From Climacium dendroides (taxonomy: Eukaryota > Streptophyta > Bryopsida > Hypnales > Climaciaceae), in the NCBI GenBank assembly GCA_950106755.1, contig OX467090.1:18391092-18455091 (forward strand): DNA of 64,000 bases, in the 5' to 3' direction. The translations under genes were made by a program, and so were the position numbers. The notes under the pieces were generated by a model. That model had not been told where the DNA came from. It searched no databases and saw only the letters and a program-made list of their open reading frames with translations. Shown here piece after piece: positions 26,039 to 39,343 of this stretch. Numbering within the stretch: position 1 is the stretch's first letter; each line of letters opens with the position of its first letter.

Positions 26039-27321
26039 AAAATATTTGCAGTAACTTCATCATCAGTGCATTCAACAAGAATAGAAGGTTCTGCATTTAC
26101 ACCAGGTACTTTACAAGTGGCCCTTCTTTTTTCTTATTTGTCCTTTTGCTTCCAATTAACTCAGTGATTAGGAACCACTCGATCTGGCTGTCAGTCAATG
26201 AGTGGTGCGTCAAAAGTTTCCCATTGGGAACGGGCTGGGAGCGGTTCTCTTCTGCTGGTCACTGCAAGGAATCTTCTGTCATTTTTGCTGGAAGGAAAAC
26301 ACGAATTCAAGGGCGAAAGAAAAAGTTGGCTGCTCATAAGTCCCAATTAGTAAGACGAAACGTGACGTAAGCTAAGTGTACTACAGGAGAGTACTACTGT
26401 GACTTGTTGCACAGAGGAAACTCTTCAGTCTTCACAAGAGACTCATGAGTTCACGAGCCTGACTGATTTAAGTAACTGGACCGGTGAATTGCTGCCATGG
26501 TTCGATCATAGTCAGCTAGCAGTTTGTACTGTACTGTACAGTACCATCAGCCAGCTGCTGGAGGTACCGATATTGAGCAGTTGATTAGCACAGTCAACTG
26601 TAAGTGTTGGTTTCTTGTCATATTTGTTAGAATTATGGCTATTTTCTTAAGAAATTGGCCTCAACCCTCCGATCTCTTTCAGTCGTAGTTTGTTGTTTCC
26701 TTTTCTATAAATCAAGTGACAATCATTGTAGACAAATGACCCAAGTTCAAGCTTAATGCAGACTTGTATGTCACAATTTTGGCGCTACAGAAGCATCCCA
26801 GCTTAGAGAATTTGACTAAGCGTCTTATGAGTTTACGGATTTCTCAAACATGGACGTACAGAGCTAGACACCAGCTAGGTTGCTTGCCAGGATTGGAGAG
26901 AATTTTTACGATTAGGAAAGTTATATAGTTATTGGAAGAATGCTACGGAGTACATTGAATCTTCAGCAGTGTTACAGTTGCCTGATTATGAAGCAGGCAC
27001 TCGATCAGGTCTTTAAAGTTGCAGGAAATGCAGTATGCAATCATTTCTTAGTGTTCATAGTGGTTGGGATTTAAAAACTCGGTTGCAAGCCAAACATACC
27101 GTGGTAGTTACTAAGACCGGCATTTGAGAACATTCTTGCGTTCTTTTTCAACTGCAATTTGAATGCTGTCCCATTGATTATCAATTCCATTGAAGACTTG
27201 ATGAGGTTGCAGCTCAAGAACACCAGACATTCAGTTGAAAACGAATAGAGAAAAATGAAAAATCTAGATCGAAAATACTGAAAAAAGCAGTTCGAAAACT
27301 CCAAATCTGGAATACTTGACC
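26039..27321. other. No feature seen
   Basis: Short frames only (for example 26146-26370 plus, 74 codons) without domain character. Confidence 0.4.
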
Positions 27322-27324
27322 ATT

Positions 27325-28049
27325 CACTACTACAGAAAGCATCATTGCAACACTGTCGCAGCACATTAGGAATGGTTTTGCAATGGATTGATTTGAAATG
27401 GAACTTAGTTTGGATCTTAGAAAAGAAATAATCCATTGCAAAAGCATTGCAAATTTGTAATCAATGAATTGTAAAAGTCTTGGACAAAGAATCCATGCTA
27501 TAGTATTCTGAAAGTGTTGTAAATTGAAAATGCAAAATCATGTAAGAAACTATTGCAAAAGTGTTGCAATAATCATTGCAAAGAAATATGTAATTACATA
27601 TAATCAATACGATTCTTAGATTTGGAAGTCTCAAATCTAACTGAAATGTAGATTTCAAGTTTCAATCTCAATAATTTGTACATTTAAGAATTTTAATATA
27701 GACAATTTCTAGATTTTAAGAGTTCAAATGTTAGTAATATGTACATTTCATTTATTTAATAATTTCATAAATTCACATACTATAAAATTTTATAGATTCT
27801 AAACTACACCAAATCTTGAAATGGATGGAATTTACTGGTCTAGATTTTGACAACTTACAACTCTTATATGTTCAACCTCATAGTACCCTTGACTATCAAT
27901 ATGGGACATTGCAAACGCTAGTGTAGATGTACCATTGTAGTGCCAATGCAAATACACTGCAAAACCATTGCAAAGTCATTCTAAAAAAAAAAGCGGGCAT
28001 TGCAAAACCATTGTAGAAACTATTGCAAACTGTACACTCTCTTGTAGTG
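27325..28049. mobile_element. Non-autonomous CACTA element, 725 bp
   Basis: The left end is CACTACTACAGAAAG and the right end is CTCTCTTGTAGTG. Both are flanked by the 3-bp duplication ATT (27322-27324 and 28050-28052), the target size expected for CACTA elements. Subterminal regions on both sides carry many ATTGCAA or TTGCAAT words, resembling transposase-binding subterminal repeats. There is no coding capacity; open frames crossing it are incidental. Confidence 0.85.
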
Positions 28050-28052
28050 ATT

Positions 28053-31000
28053 CCTGGTGACACTGAATGCAACAAATTTGTTCGTGCATGTCAGTGTAAG
28101 TCGAGAGCGAATTTTTCAAAATTGAAGTGCTTATGGAGGCCGATTCTCTGAAAATGGACAGCATCTAAAAATTCACCATGATTTTGAGGAATCTGACTAC
28201 GGTTCTTATACTTAATAGTCAACTTTCAAACCAAACCTCTTTGCCCTGTGCCATTGCCACTTGCCACAGTATAGTAAAGTAAAAGTAAATTGTTAGTTTT
28301 TTAATTCATAAAAAATTTAAAATTCAATATATTTTTGGCATGAGTTGAAATGCTATGAAACAAAGTCCGTGCATCCTTCCTTGCAAAGAGTTTTCTAAGA
28401 ATATCATGAAAACAATCAAAGGACAAACAATTTCAGATAAATCACAGTAACAAATCATTTATTTATTTTTAAACCCTCATTTAAGATATTATAAAAAGTT
28501 ATATAGATGTAATAAAATCAGCTTAATCAAATTGATGCAATACTTGAGGCTGTGAAATTTTGTGGGTAACACATGATTGTATTGCATTAATAATGTATCA
28601 TGTATGCTTATTCATTTGTAAGTCTAGAATCTTACATTGAAGATGTCAAGATAAAAGTGCCACTAGAGTCTAGAAAGTATAGTAATAAGTGCAGGATACA
28701 ATGAAAAAAAATTAAGTCAAGATCTAAAGCATTTATATTGAAAACAAGTTTTTGTAAACCAAAAAAGGCTTGGAGAAAATATAATTTGTCAATTTGGGAG
28801 TTAGAATTTCAAGATTAATTCTATAGGAGCATGGATATTTTTTAAGAGAAAATCATCAAAAATTGCCATTTATTAGTCCATTATTCAAAATTGAAAATTA
28901 GTTTTTTTTTTACTTCAATTATACAAAACTCTATTAGACTACTATGACAATGAATGAAAAAATTTCAACCCATTTGACATGTGGATTGAAAGATTATATT
29001 ATAATCATTATAACATTTGAAGTAGGAAAAAAAATTGTTTTTCATTCTTACAAAACAAAGTCATCATAGAATAAAAATTTACTATTGATGACTCTAAGTC
29101 TCTCTTTCATTGAATTCTAAATCTTATTAGATACACTCATGTAAATTTTAGGAACAAATATGGAGTCTAATTTACTCTAAATCACTTTACAATGCAAAAA
29201 GGTTAAGTGGATTGGTATTAGAGACAAATAATTAGAACTTTTAATTCATTTGAAGTTAGAAGAAAACATTTTTTCTTGAAATTGCTAACAAAGTTTGACT
29301 CCTCTTATAATGCGGTTTGAGAATTAATTTTTTTTTTTTTGGAAAGTTTTATTCCATATTTTATTAATAATTTACATGCCAAATTTCAAAGGCAATGAAA
29401 GTTTTGACAAATGATGTCGAAATTGCCTAAACCACCCAAAATTATTTTAGGTAGTACAATTTTTTATTTGAGCATCTAATTGGAAAACTACACGGACATG
29501 TTCACACCTTATATTAAGATTTTGTATATATTCAACCAAAATTGACTTTGCAGGAATGTAGAACCCTATCCAAATTTTTAAGTGTCTATTGCAATGAATC
29601 CCTTTAATAAGTAGGAGAAAAAATTTTGAGGAAAAAATCCTTTAAAAAATGTAAATCATCAATTTTAAGACTAAATTTAGTGTCTTTTTAACAATATAGC
29701 ACTTTAAATAAATATTTTTATCTTTCTTCAAAATAAATCTTCAAAATACATTTTCAAAATATGAATTTTTTATACATCTTCAAAATACAACTATTAAAAA
29801 GGATTTTATGTCATTAAATCTTAAACATAAAATAGTATAATTTTTTAATAAATTATTAAATTATTGAAAAACTACTAATTTGTTTTAAAATCAAATTTAC
29901 AACATTAATTTCTAAAAATAGCTTATGTAGTGCCTTTGATGTGAATAACATATACATTTTTTGTTTTAACACAATCATCATTTGGATTGTTTTATATATT
30001 GAAAAGAACGTTTACGTGTTTGTTTTGAATATTAGCATAGGAAATTTTTTTAAATCCAAATTGTATAAAAAAAAATTCATTTCTATTTTATCATATGATT
30101 ATATACACACAAAAAGTTTCTTGGATTTAATCACATTATTATTCATTAGAAATTAGACTCCTTTTTGCCCATTGAAAACCTGATAGGTTGATACTTAAAT
30201 TGCAATTGAAAGTAGATAGAAAGAAGGGACATTACAGATTTTAGTGCGTCTAACCCCTTTTTTGGTCCATTTGAGTGTGATTTGATCCTATTGAACGAAC
30301 AATTGGTCCTTTAGGATTAAATCCATCTTCATAAATTCCTTGATAATGATTCGTCAAAGATAAAGGCATCTTCCATTGGTTGAAAAATATAAAAAATTGA
30401 CAACTTTTACATTTTCAAAATAATTTTATAACAATTTCACGACAGTTGCAAAAAAGACCAATCATTTTGGTAGCACTATGCAAAAACTGCAATTTCTATG
30501 CTCAACACTATGAGTATTATAAAATAGAACAATCTCAGCCATTGATCTGAAAAATCAATGGCTATTAATGTCGTTGACTACTTGTAAGTATTGGAAAAAT
30601 AATATTTGAGAAAAAAAACAATTTGTCATAAAAAATAGATACAACTAGGTATAAATTAATAATAATTAGAAAATCATGAAAAATAATAATAAAATTGGCT
30701 ATTTGTAAAGAATTGATAGTGATTGCATTTCACCAAAAAATAGAAGTCAAAACCATCTTCAATGTTCAAAAGTGCACGTACAAGGGAGCCTTATTTGTAT
30801 GAATATAGATGCCATAAATTAATGTATTTTTAGATTTCCTTTGGTAGATACATGTCCCCCAATTTTGGAAATAGACTTCCAACATTTAGTTCTAGATCAT
30901 TAATTTTGGATACTCTCCAGTATCAAAAAATCCCAAACCTCAAAGTGCGACAAATTAGCAAAAATTGACTTTTAAATATAAAATGATTTTTTTTTAAATT

Positions 31001-31960
31001 GAAAAAAAAATTGATATGATTACAGTCAAGTTAATCATCTCCAATAAAAATTTCAAGTTCATCAAGTTCTATCATCAAAAGTTTTAGGAGAAAACAACTA
31101 TCACTTTGAATGTGACGCAAAATAGGACTATTTGGTCTTTTTTGCAATTACCTTTCATCATTTCATAATGCAATAGAACTCCAAATTGCTTGAATTTGGT
31201 ACTATTGGAAAAAGGATAATATCAACTACATATACAATTTATAATGAATTTCCAATGTGAAAAATGTATATAGTGGGTACATGGTCCCACAATTAGTTTA
31301 AAATCATCTATTATGGGTTTACATTTTCACAAAGAAATTCAAAATGGTTTACAAGTGTTGCAAGTTAAGAAAAAAATAACATTCCAAAAAATAGATGTTA
31401 AAACTAGTTGCATCATATGTATCTGATGCAATTAAAGTCATTGTCTTAGTATTTGACTTTAGACAAAAGCAACCAAAGACAAAAATCCAAAGACCAAACA
31501 CATTTAGCATCCCTTTAGGTATAATAAGTCCTTTTGTATTTGGACCCTTGTTTGGGTTCAAAGTCACAAGCTGGGTGAAATCCGTATCCCATAAATTAGC
31601 TTATAGAGAAACATACACTAAGATTTTATGCACTTACAAATTATTGTCATTCTTCAAAAAGCCTAAATTCAGTAAAAATTCAGTAAAAAGCCTAAATTTG
31701 TTTATTGGACATGAGAGCTTATTAGTTCGTTTTATTTGCAATGAAATGAAATTTTTACTCACAACAAAAAAAAATTCAGTAAAAATTCAATGCAATTTAG
31801 AAAAAGGAAAATTGTATGTGTTTAATGTGAGCCAAATCCAAGGGTTTCAAAAAGAAGTTTCTTTGAGAGCATCCACACATTGGCATGTTTGAAGTGATAC
31901 GTGTTAGGATTGTAAAGGGTCTATCAAGGAATTCCACAAAGGTCCTAATAACATGAAACA
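28053..31960. other. AT-rich non-coding DNA
   Basis: Long poly-A/T stretches and no conserved frame. A 165-codon plus frame at 31395-31892 is Lys/Phe/Ser-rich, as expected by chance in AT-rich DNA, with no domain. Confidence 0.5.
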
Positions 31961-32112
31961 ACTTAGGTTCGATGCCAATTCCATTTTTTCTTCCAGCAAA
32001 AATTCAAGGAAAATTGTTTCAAGAAGTGTTAGCTCCCCGCCACCACCACCAAATGCAATCAGGTGTTAACAGGTCGGTCGCTTTAGGAGCACACCCACCG
32101 CGAGTCCGTGAC

Positions 32113-32326
32113 TGCTTTCACCCTCCGCTAAGGGGCCGCTCACATGCTCACCCGGTGGGCAAAGAAAGCAACTAAAAGACAAGAACAGTGCCACTGATGA
32201 TCGGTAAGCGTGGAAGTAGTGCTTTCACCCTCCACTAAGGGGCCGCTCACATGCTCACCCGGTGGGCAAAGAAAGCAACTAAAAGACAAGAACAGTGCCA
32301 CTGATGATCGGTAAGCGTGGAAGTAG
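32113..32326 (+). repeat. 107-bp tandem duplication
   Basis: Two units, 32113-32219 and 32220-32326, differ at one visible site (CTCCGC versus CTCCAC). They lie in a GC-richer patch (about 31960-33060) that otherwise shows only short frames. The near-identity indicates a recent event. Confidence 0.9.
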
Positions 32327-33060
32327 GAGAGAGAGTTCTACCGATCCCGGTGTATTCCACACTGTAGAAGCAGCATAAAAGTGCTTTCTATATATCGACC
32401 CTGTGGACTTCTCCCACCCACCGATACATGTGAGGAGGCCCTAAGTTCTTGTTATTGGTGCCGGAGGGAATCGGTTTATCTCAGCTGACAAATCAACATG
32501 AATGTCCCGTCCTTCCTGGTCAGTATCAATTGATTAATTATGTGGTTCACGTGTTTCAGAGGCCCAGTGTTGGGACCCTCCGTCCGTCGCCTCATCACCA
32601 TCAGTCCACTTTCTGCAATGGCAGCCACACACTGACTTTCAGTTCGGCGAAGTATCAGCCTTGGCTCACTGAGTGGGGGGAAAAAAAATCCGGCTCTAAA
32701 CCACCGGCAATTGTACCACATAAAGTTAACTTAATTGCTGTTCTACGAGACTGAGTCTAGACTTCTCTCTATCTACAGGAGACTTCTATGTCCGCAACAG
32801 TTCTCTCAGTCCATGCATCTGCAGCGAACCAGGTGGTGAAATATCTGCCGGACTGCCTCCCTCCCAATACGGAATGTCGAGCATCTCCAAGACAGCGCAC
32901 CTGCAACTGAATTGGACGGATGCTCACTGGAACCCACTGACCGCAGCGTGACGGAGTGTGTTTTTCCACAGTAGTTTTTCCAGGCGCTAGCTACACGAGT
33001 AGTTCCAGTGAAATTGGAACTCGATCAGTGCCGGCCAGGCGATGACAAGAGAGCACCCGC

Positions 33061-35212
33061 ACCCATGCTCAGCAAAAAGTGGCCCTCCATTTAAGACATA
33101 ACTGGCTGGATTTGTTTTTGAGGCCTCTATAGAGAGTCACCCTCCCTTGCCCACTCTCCCAACTCCATTGCCCATCCTTAGCATTTTTTTTTCTACCCAG
33201 TAGCAATAGATGCTTAAAAAGTGCACATTCCTCATAGATTGAGGAATACAGAGTCCTCAAATTTGCGATCCAAATTTTTTTCATACACATTATGCAACAA
33301 TTCCTTTAGGTTTTGATCCCACAGGTAAGTGAACCAATTAAATATAGAGCTTTTGGATGAGTGATACACAATTTTAAAAAAGTCATTTCTTTTTACAAAC
33401 AAGTTAACTATACTAGAATTGCTCTAGTTGTTGTTCTCCATTTATACAAACATAACAATAGGATGCAAATAGCATACAGAGAAAGCCTTGCAATTCCAAT
33501 TTCAAAATTATGCATTGACCATTTATTGAAGTGTTTAGGAAACACTATAGTAATAGAATTATAATTGTGTCTAAAGATATGATTGTATGATACATTTTAA
33601 TATTCTCTAATTTCCGACTCCATTTGGATCTTGTTTATACTAAGAGAATTTCAAGATGGGCTTCAAGATTTAGCTTTCCCAGTATCCCTTTATGTAGTAG
33701 TGTAGAGCAAATAGAGAATGTGTTACTTTGATAACTAACATAAAAGATTTTCATCTACTCACTAAATGACATCTATCCAATTACGGTTTGTAAACATTAG
33801 ATGAGATTTGAAGGCAAGAGAGGGCCATTTCAAGCTTGTTCTCTAAGTTGTGAATTAGTTTATATATTTATTTAAAATTTTAAAGTTATTGATTAAACAA
33901 ATAAATAATTTTATGTGATGTGGCACCATCATGGTCACATTAGATTTTTGATTTTGTAGATTTTCCATTATTCCTATTGTTTGGGAACTCCCAAGAACTC
34001 GCGGTCTTGTTATGGCCTCAAAAATCATTTAATACCAAAATCCTTTTAATATGTTGCAAAACTTTGATGATACAATAAGGGTGCAATAGTCTAGCTAGAG
34101 GTGGTTCCTAAGGTGGATCTCAAAGAGCAAAATATTAAAAATATTTAGACAACACTAACAAAAGAATTGAAAGTAGAAGGATTATGGGAATACTTTTGTT
34201 GTATTGGCAATATTAATAAACATTGAATTCAAAATATATTTTGGTATGACTATCAAAGTCTCGAGATTGATGTGATAGATTCTTGAGACAAAAGATATAA
34301 AGACTAATGTAGAAAAGATCAAAGCACCATTATGGGAGATTTGGTATATTGCTACCCTAGCTCTCTTGACATCTTTCAATGTTTGTATAGAGAGTTCACT
34401 TCAACTTGAACCCCTAAAAATGCATATACAATAAGTGACTATAATTTGACACATGATTAGAACAAAAATTGCATGTAAATGAAAACAATATATTGCATTG
34501 AGGTAAAGTATACCTATAATTGCAAGTCATTCAATTTTTGGACATGTATACCACTAAGACAATAGGGCTTGTACAAGGTTATGGATTTGCAAAAAACACA
34601 TTTGGTGACAATGTTTTTTTGAGTAGCCATTATTCTTGAAATGAGACAACTGAATTACTAAGCTTGGTTGTGGAGACATTGCTCAATTTATTTCTCCTAC
34701 ATTGCGCCATCATTTTGAAGCCACCCAAGCCAATTTATTATATACAAAACAACAAAATCTGAAATGCAAACTATCTACAATACACATGAATACGTTGACA
34801 ATATCTAACTAATTTCAAGTAGTAGAACTCATAATTGAAAGAAACTAAAAGTAGTGGACCACTAATGCACTACACATAGGACTAAACATCAAATTAGACA
34901 TTTTTGCACTTGGGGGGTGCAACATTGCACTTGGCTTGTTTACCATCCAAAATAGTCAATTTCAAAATATTGGGGGGGGGGGGGTTTGAAAACATCATTT
35001 ACTCTTTGAAATAAAAATTTCCTAGTGAAAAATTGTCAAATAACTCCATACTTTATATATATTTCATGAAAACCTTGTATATTTCTCAAAATACACTATT
35101 TTTTGAGCACTTCACTTTGCACTTCACATTCAGTACTTCTGAATGCTTAAAATTACAATGTTTGAAATGCATTGAATACTAAAATATCACTCTAATACAT
35201 ATCTAAATCATT
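33061..35212. other. AT-rich non-coding DNA
   Basis: No credible frame. It includes a 13-base G run at 34972-34984. Confidence 0.5.
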
Positions 35213-36601
35213 TTACAAATGTTCGTCATCAAAGTTTTCTATTTGCATCACTATATACTCTAGAAGATGAAGTTTTGCTTCTTGAGGAATTATTATCTTT
35301 TCCTCAGTTTGCACATCATATATTGTTACATTTGAACCTACTATATGACCACTTCTTCCTCTACGAGGGACATGTTGCCATGAATATATAGTGGCTTCCT
35401 TGTCAATCCAAGAAAACCTCTCTCCAGACGGTTTCCAAGTAGTTTCCATGCAATTAGTGTACCTCACTCTATTACTGGCTGCCTCTTCTTGTACTCTTGG
35501 TTTCATAGTTGGCCAGTACCACAAGATCTTCATCTTCAAGGATTGCCTTCCTTAACCAAATTCTAGAACCTTTCCAATATAAAAAGGAACTCTTCCTCTA
35601 ACTTCTTGTAACTCCACAATAAGAGCCACAAATTGACCTATGACAACGTCATTCTCTGGATTGAATGCTAGAAAAAGATCTTCACTTGCACCTTGAACTA
35701 TTGTAGGTTCTGTTTCATTCCTTCCACCTCTATTCTTCCCACCAGTCATTCTTTGTGATCTTTCTTGTGGAGGCCTCTCCCTATGGGGTCTAAAGTACCC
35801 CTTCTCTTTGGATTAGGCATTGTTGCCATAATCAAGTCAACGGCTGCACTTTTCGTCGTACTTCTTCTTGCATCAACTGGTCCACTTGAATTTGTACCTG
35901 CTTCTCTAAGATTTGGTGAACTATCCCCATCTCCATTCTGGTTTAGGACCTCACTTGGCCAAAATGGTAATTCACGATATATTCTTCTATTCCAATGCGG
36001 GAAATCCTCCAAATAATCTTTGAATTCCGTTATCTTCTATGTGACTTCTACATTCCTCATACGATTTATGCCTCTTAATGCCAACTTCTCCTTGTAAGTT
36101 ATGAATTCGACAAGTACCTCCAATTCCCTATTGTTTGATGGAAATACCTCTGCAAGGTCCGGTTTTTCTGCTACATTCGGTAGAGAATTCAAATACAAAT
36201 GACCTCTCTCCAAGCCCCATTCATCTGAGCAAAAATGTTTGTGTTGCACACAGACCGAACCATTTTCCACATAGAACCTCATGTGGTGTGAAAATGTTAT
36301 ACCAGTCAATGAGTCCCCCCCCCATGTAGTAAATGAGGTGTAATGAAGGCCTTCCAATTGCAAACATGCTCAAGTTGTTGAGCTCTCACAAAAGCTTCTG
36401 TGTATGATGTCCCTTTCTCCACTAGTTGCAACATCTCATCTAGTGTATCTATGTCTTTCCTCTTCAGTACATTGGAAATGACATTGTCGTACGCGCAGTT
36501 AGCCGTAAGTATCCTCACAATGACAAATTGTTGTAAGATGACACGTATTATCGTTCCAGGGAACTCTAGTATGATATTGTTTGATTTAGAGGTTTCCGGA
36601 T
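35213..36601 (-). pseudogene. Unrecognised gene remnant, frameshifted
   Basis: About 460 codons can be followed on the minus strand: an upstream block (from 36601), a block with HKHFCSDEWGLERGHLYLNS (to 36037), a middle block (36012-35746) and a C-terminal region (35749-35213). The last contains a PFYIGKVLEF motif and then a WYWP motif, an aromatic arrangement reminiscent of SH3- or BAH-like folds; that comparison is speculative. Breaks: a frame change at a nine-base C run near 36316, a TAG near 36036, a frame change near 35760 and a TAA near 35550. Fragment E abuts the upstream end, so an insertion may have cut the gene. Confidence 0.5.
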
Positions 36602-37681
36602 TGTAACTACTTCTCTTTAAAACCCTCAATTTACTCGTGCCACTTCCTCACCTCGTTCCGGAAACTTAGTACCTTCCGGATTCCGATCCGGACCCGGGAC
36701 ACACCTGGAACTTGGTTCCGTCTCTTTTCCTTAATGGTTTTTGTTGCCTTTATTTTACTCTTAGAGGGTCCGCCCTTGATCTAAAAAGGGGTGGGGACTC
36801 ACCACTTGTTTAACTAACCTCTCTGCACTCTAAATCTAATTAAAAACGTACCCAAACAACATAGTTGTATTATGAGGGGAGATAAGTATTCTTTCACAAC
36901 TTCCGGATTGGCCGATCCAGAGACAGGCCGCACAAAAGAACTCTCACTCTCCTCTTACTACAACGACAGATCCGAACTTCCAGACTCAAGGGAGTAGAAT
37001 GCCAAGGGAATGATAGTGTACTAATGCGGAGGTTGGTAGACCTTTCGGAATAGCAGGAGATCTTCCTCTGGCGGTTGCTTATCTCTACACGGAACCTTCT
37101 TGATTCCGGACTCGTAGGGACCTCAACTTCTCTATCCGGATCGCCGTTCCAGCGATTTAAAGGCACATAACACTCACACTCCTTCACTTAGATTGCATCC
37201 CTTCCCGGCTATCCCAACACCCAAAGGATTTGTCATTCAAGACCTAGATTCCTCCTCACCCGTCCCTCTCTTGTTCCAGTACTCAGGTACACTACAAACA
37301 CACACACACACACCAGCTAGAATTCTATAAACAAAGTGCAGCTAGTAGTACCCCAGCTGACTTAAATTAAGAAAAGAAGTGAGTTAACATACGTGAAAGC
37401 GCTAGGATGGAATGCAGGACAACTAACTTGCCTGCCTTTAAATTCCAACTGAAAAATCCAAAGTCAAAGCTTAAAAGCCTGAAAAGAAACCCGAAAATCC
37501 AAGCAACCAATTGTTGAACCCTTCCGAGATATTCGGAAAGATCAACCCCAACTGTCCAGAGGAAACCGGAGATTCCTAAGCTACTTGCCTAAAATTCCGG
37601 AACTTGGGCCCACGCTTAGAAACCCGTTCCGAATCCGAAACTATTCACCCTAAGACTCTAATGCCTCGGCTTCCGAGTCTT
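36602..37681 (-). mobile_element. Fragment E, 3' part of a third LTR-type unit
   Basis: Rich in CCGGA words like units A, B and D. On the minus strand it ends ...GTAGTTACA, comparable to the ACTACA end of A. It carries a GTCGTTGTAGT phrase found at the same relative place in the 3' parts of A (TGTCATTGTAGT) and D (GGTCGTTGTAGT). It is cut at 37681/37682 where A2 begins. It includes a (CA)n run near 37285. No ORF remains. Confidence 0.5.
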
Positions 37682-38032
37682 TGTGGAAGTGTGATCCCAC
37701 ATGCTAGACATAGAAAACTAGTATTAGACGGGAAATTTTAAAATTTATTCCTTTAAAAAGGAAAGTTTTGAGTTCCGATAGAAGATTAGTAAAATTTGAA
37801 AAATACCAGAACTTCAGTTCCGGAGAATTCCTATTAGGTGTAAGAAACCTAATTCTGGAACCCTAAAAAGTTCCGAAAATCGGATGATGGTGCCAGCTCT
37901 AAAAGCCGGAAACTGGATGACGGTGCCGGCTCTAAAAGCTGAAAACCGGATCCGTACAAGGGTTAGATTTTGCTGCCGAAATCTCTCCCAGACTTTCGTT
38001 CATTCGTCCGACTTTCCATTTATCTAGACCAG

Positions 38033-38038
38033 TATAAG
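38033..38038 (+). promoter_or_regulatory. Upstream TATA box of unit A2
   Basis: TATAAG in the context ACCAGTATAAGAAAAG, about 350 bp from the unit start, conserved with A1 and A3. Confidence 0.5.
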
Positions 38039-39198
38039 AAAAGGACTGTAGCCGGTAGAAGGCACAGTTGTTTTCTTGCTGCCTTACATCTTTGTTTTCC
38101 TACCTCCCCAGCTCTTAGAACTTCTGGTAGATTGAGGGACTGTGTGAGTTGCGATCGTGCAGGTGTCGCAGCACAAGGTAAGTGAAATTTCCTATTATGC
38201 TCACAAAAACCACTTTAAAGCATAGTAAAGTGACTCTAAAAATCAAACCCAAGAGACTCTATGAAGTGTTTCGTGTTACTAGGTGGTTTGGGGGAAATTC
38301 TCAATTCAAGTACTCTTCTTTCTCCCTGTTTACCCTTTTCCCCCAAAATCGGACAATTCTTTTTTATTACCGTCTGCTAATCCGGACTATGCTACTACCC
38401 GATCCGAATTAGAATCCGTTTTTTATAACCAACTAAAACCCAACCGGAACTCACACTCCCAACCGGATCTTTTTTACTACGTCCGAGGACTTCATTCTTC
38501 TCGATTTCAGTTCCGGTTTCGCTTAACCTCTGTTGGCACTTCAGAGAAGTCTGCCACTTGTTCTCAGAGAGGTAGGCCCTCCTCTCCTTCCGGTCTTTAT
38601 AGTGACGGAAGATTCACTCAACTAATCTAACTTTCTATTTTAACAGGATCTGGTTTGATCTTTCACAGCAAACTAGGAATGATCCTAGACTGCAGGTCAC
38701 ACAAAAATCCCCTATACAATCCTTACCAACTACAACGACCTTAATGTTTTCTCAGATCCGTGCAAAAATAAGGTGGCTACAAGTGTGTCCACCTGTACTA
38801 GCACAATGTAGAGTTCTTCCGTTTACTTATTTCAGATGGCAAGACCTCTCAAGTGATCGGAGGCTAACCCAGATATCCCATCTGGTAGCTCTAGCGCAAT
38901 TTGAGAATCCTCTCTCTTACTACCTAGCCTAACACTAGCTATCTCACCCGGAATAATGAACTCTAAATCTACTGAGGTGTCTTGATTCACTCCCAACACT
39001 TACAACCTGTTCACATGCACATGCAATTACAAGAAGATACCAAGGGGAGAAGCTCCTCTTACAATCTGTTCATCTATATTCAATCTCTCCCTCCCTCATC
39101 CGGCCAGTCCTTAGGAAGACAAGGAAAAATAGTAGAAAATACAAAGGAGACAGCATGTGCAAGAAAAAGAACTCCTCGTCTCAGTCTTGACACTCAAA

Positions 39199-39207
39199 TT
39201 ATATATA
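39199..39207 (-). promoter_or_regulatory. Downstream TATA box of unit B1
   Basis: TATATATAA on the minus strand, after the ORF and about 1.04 kb before the unit's 3' end. The homologous position in D (56027) also has a strong TATA word, and both are followed by GAG..TTCTTTT-like sequence. Confidence 0.5.
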
Positions 39208-39343
39208 GAATTTACAAAAAATGTTCCCGGAAATCCGACACTAATCCGGTCGAGAATTCGAATCTGAACTTTTTCTATCTTTCCAGAATAAGGTCCAGTC
39301 TAACAAAATTCCCTATCTCTACATTCCTAACTACCTACTCATC

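Noticed and set aside
27071..27447. 121- and 77-codon minus-strand ORFs
   Set aside because: They run across the CACTA terminus at 27325 and so cannot be an ancestral gene.
31395..31892. 165-codon plus-strand ORF
   Set aside because: Composition (Lys, Phe, Ser, Asn) is that of chance AT-rich DNA; no domain, no splice context, overlapped by an antisense frame.
31960..31985. T-arm-like string AGGTTCGATGCC (possible tRNA)
   Set aside because: No acceptor, D or anticodon arm can be folded around it.
34972..34984. G13 run, and similar G/C runs at 36316 and 50750
   Set aside because: Simple homopolymers, possibly inexact in length; no structural context.
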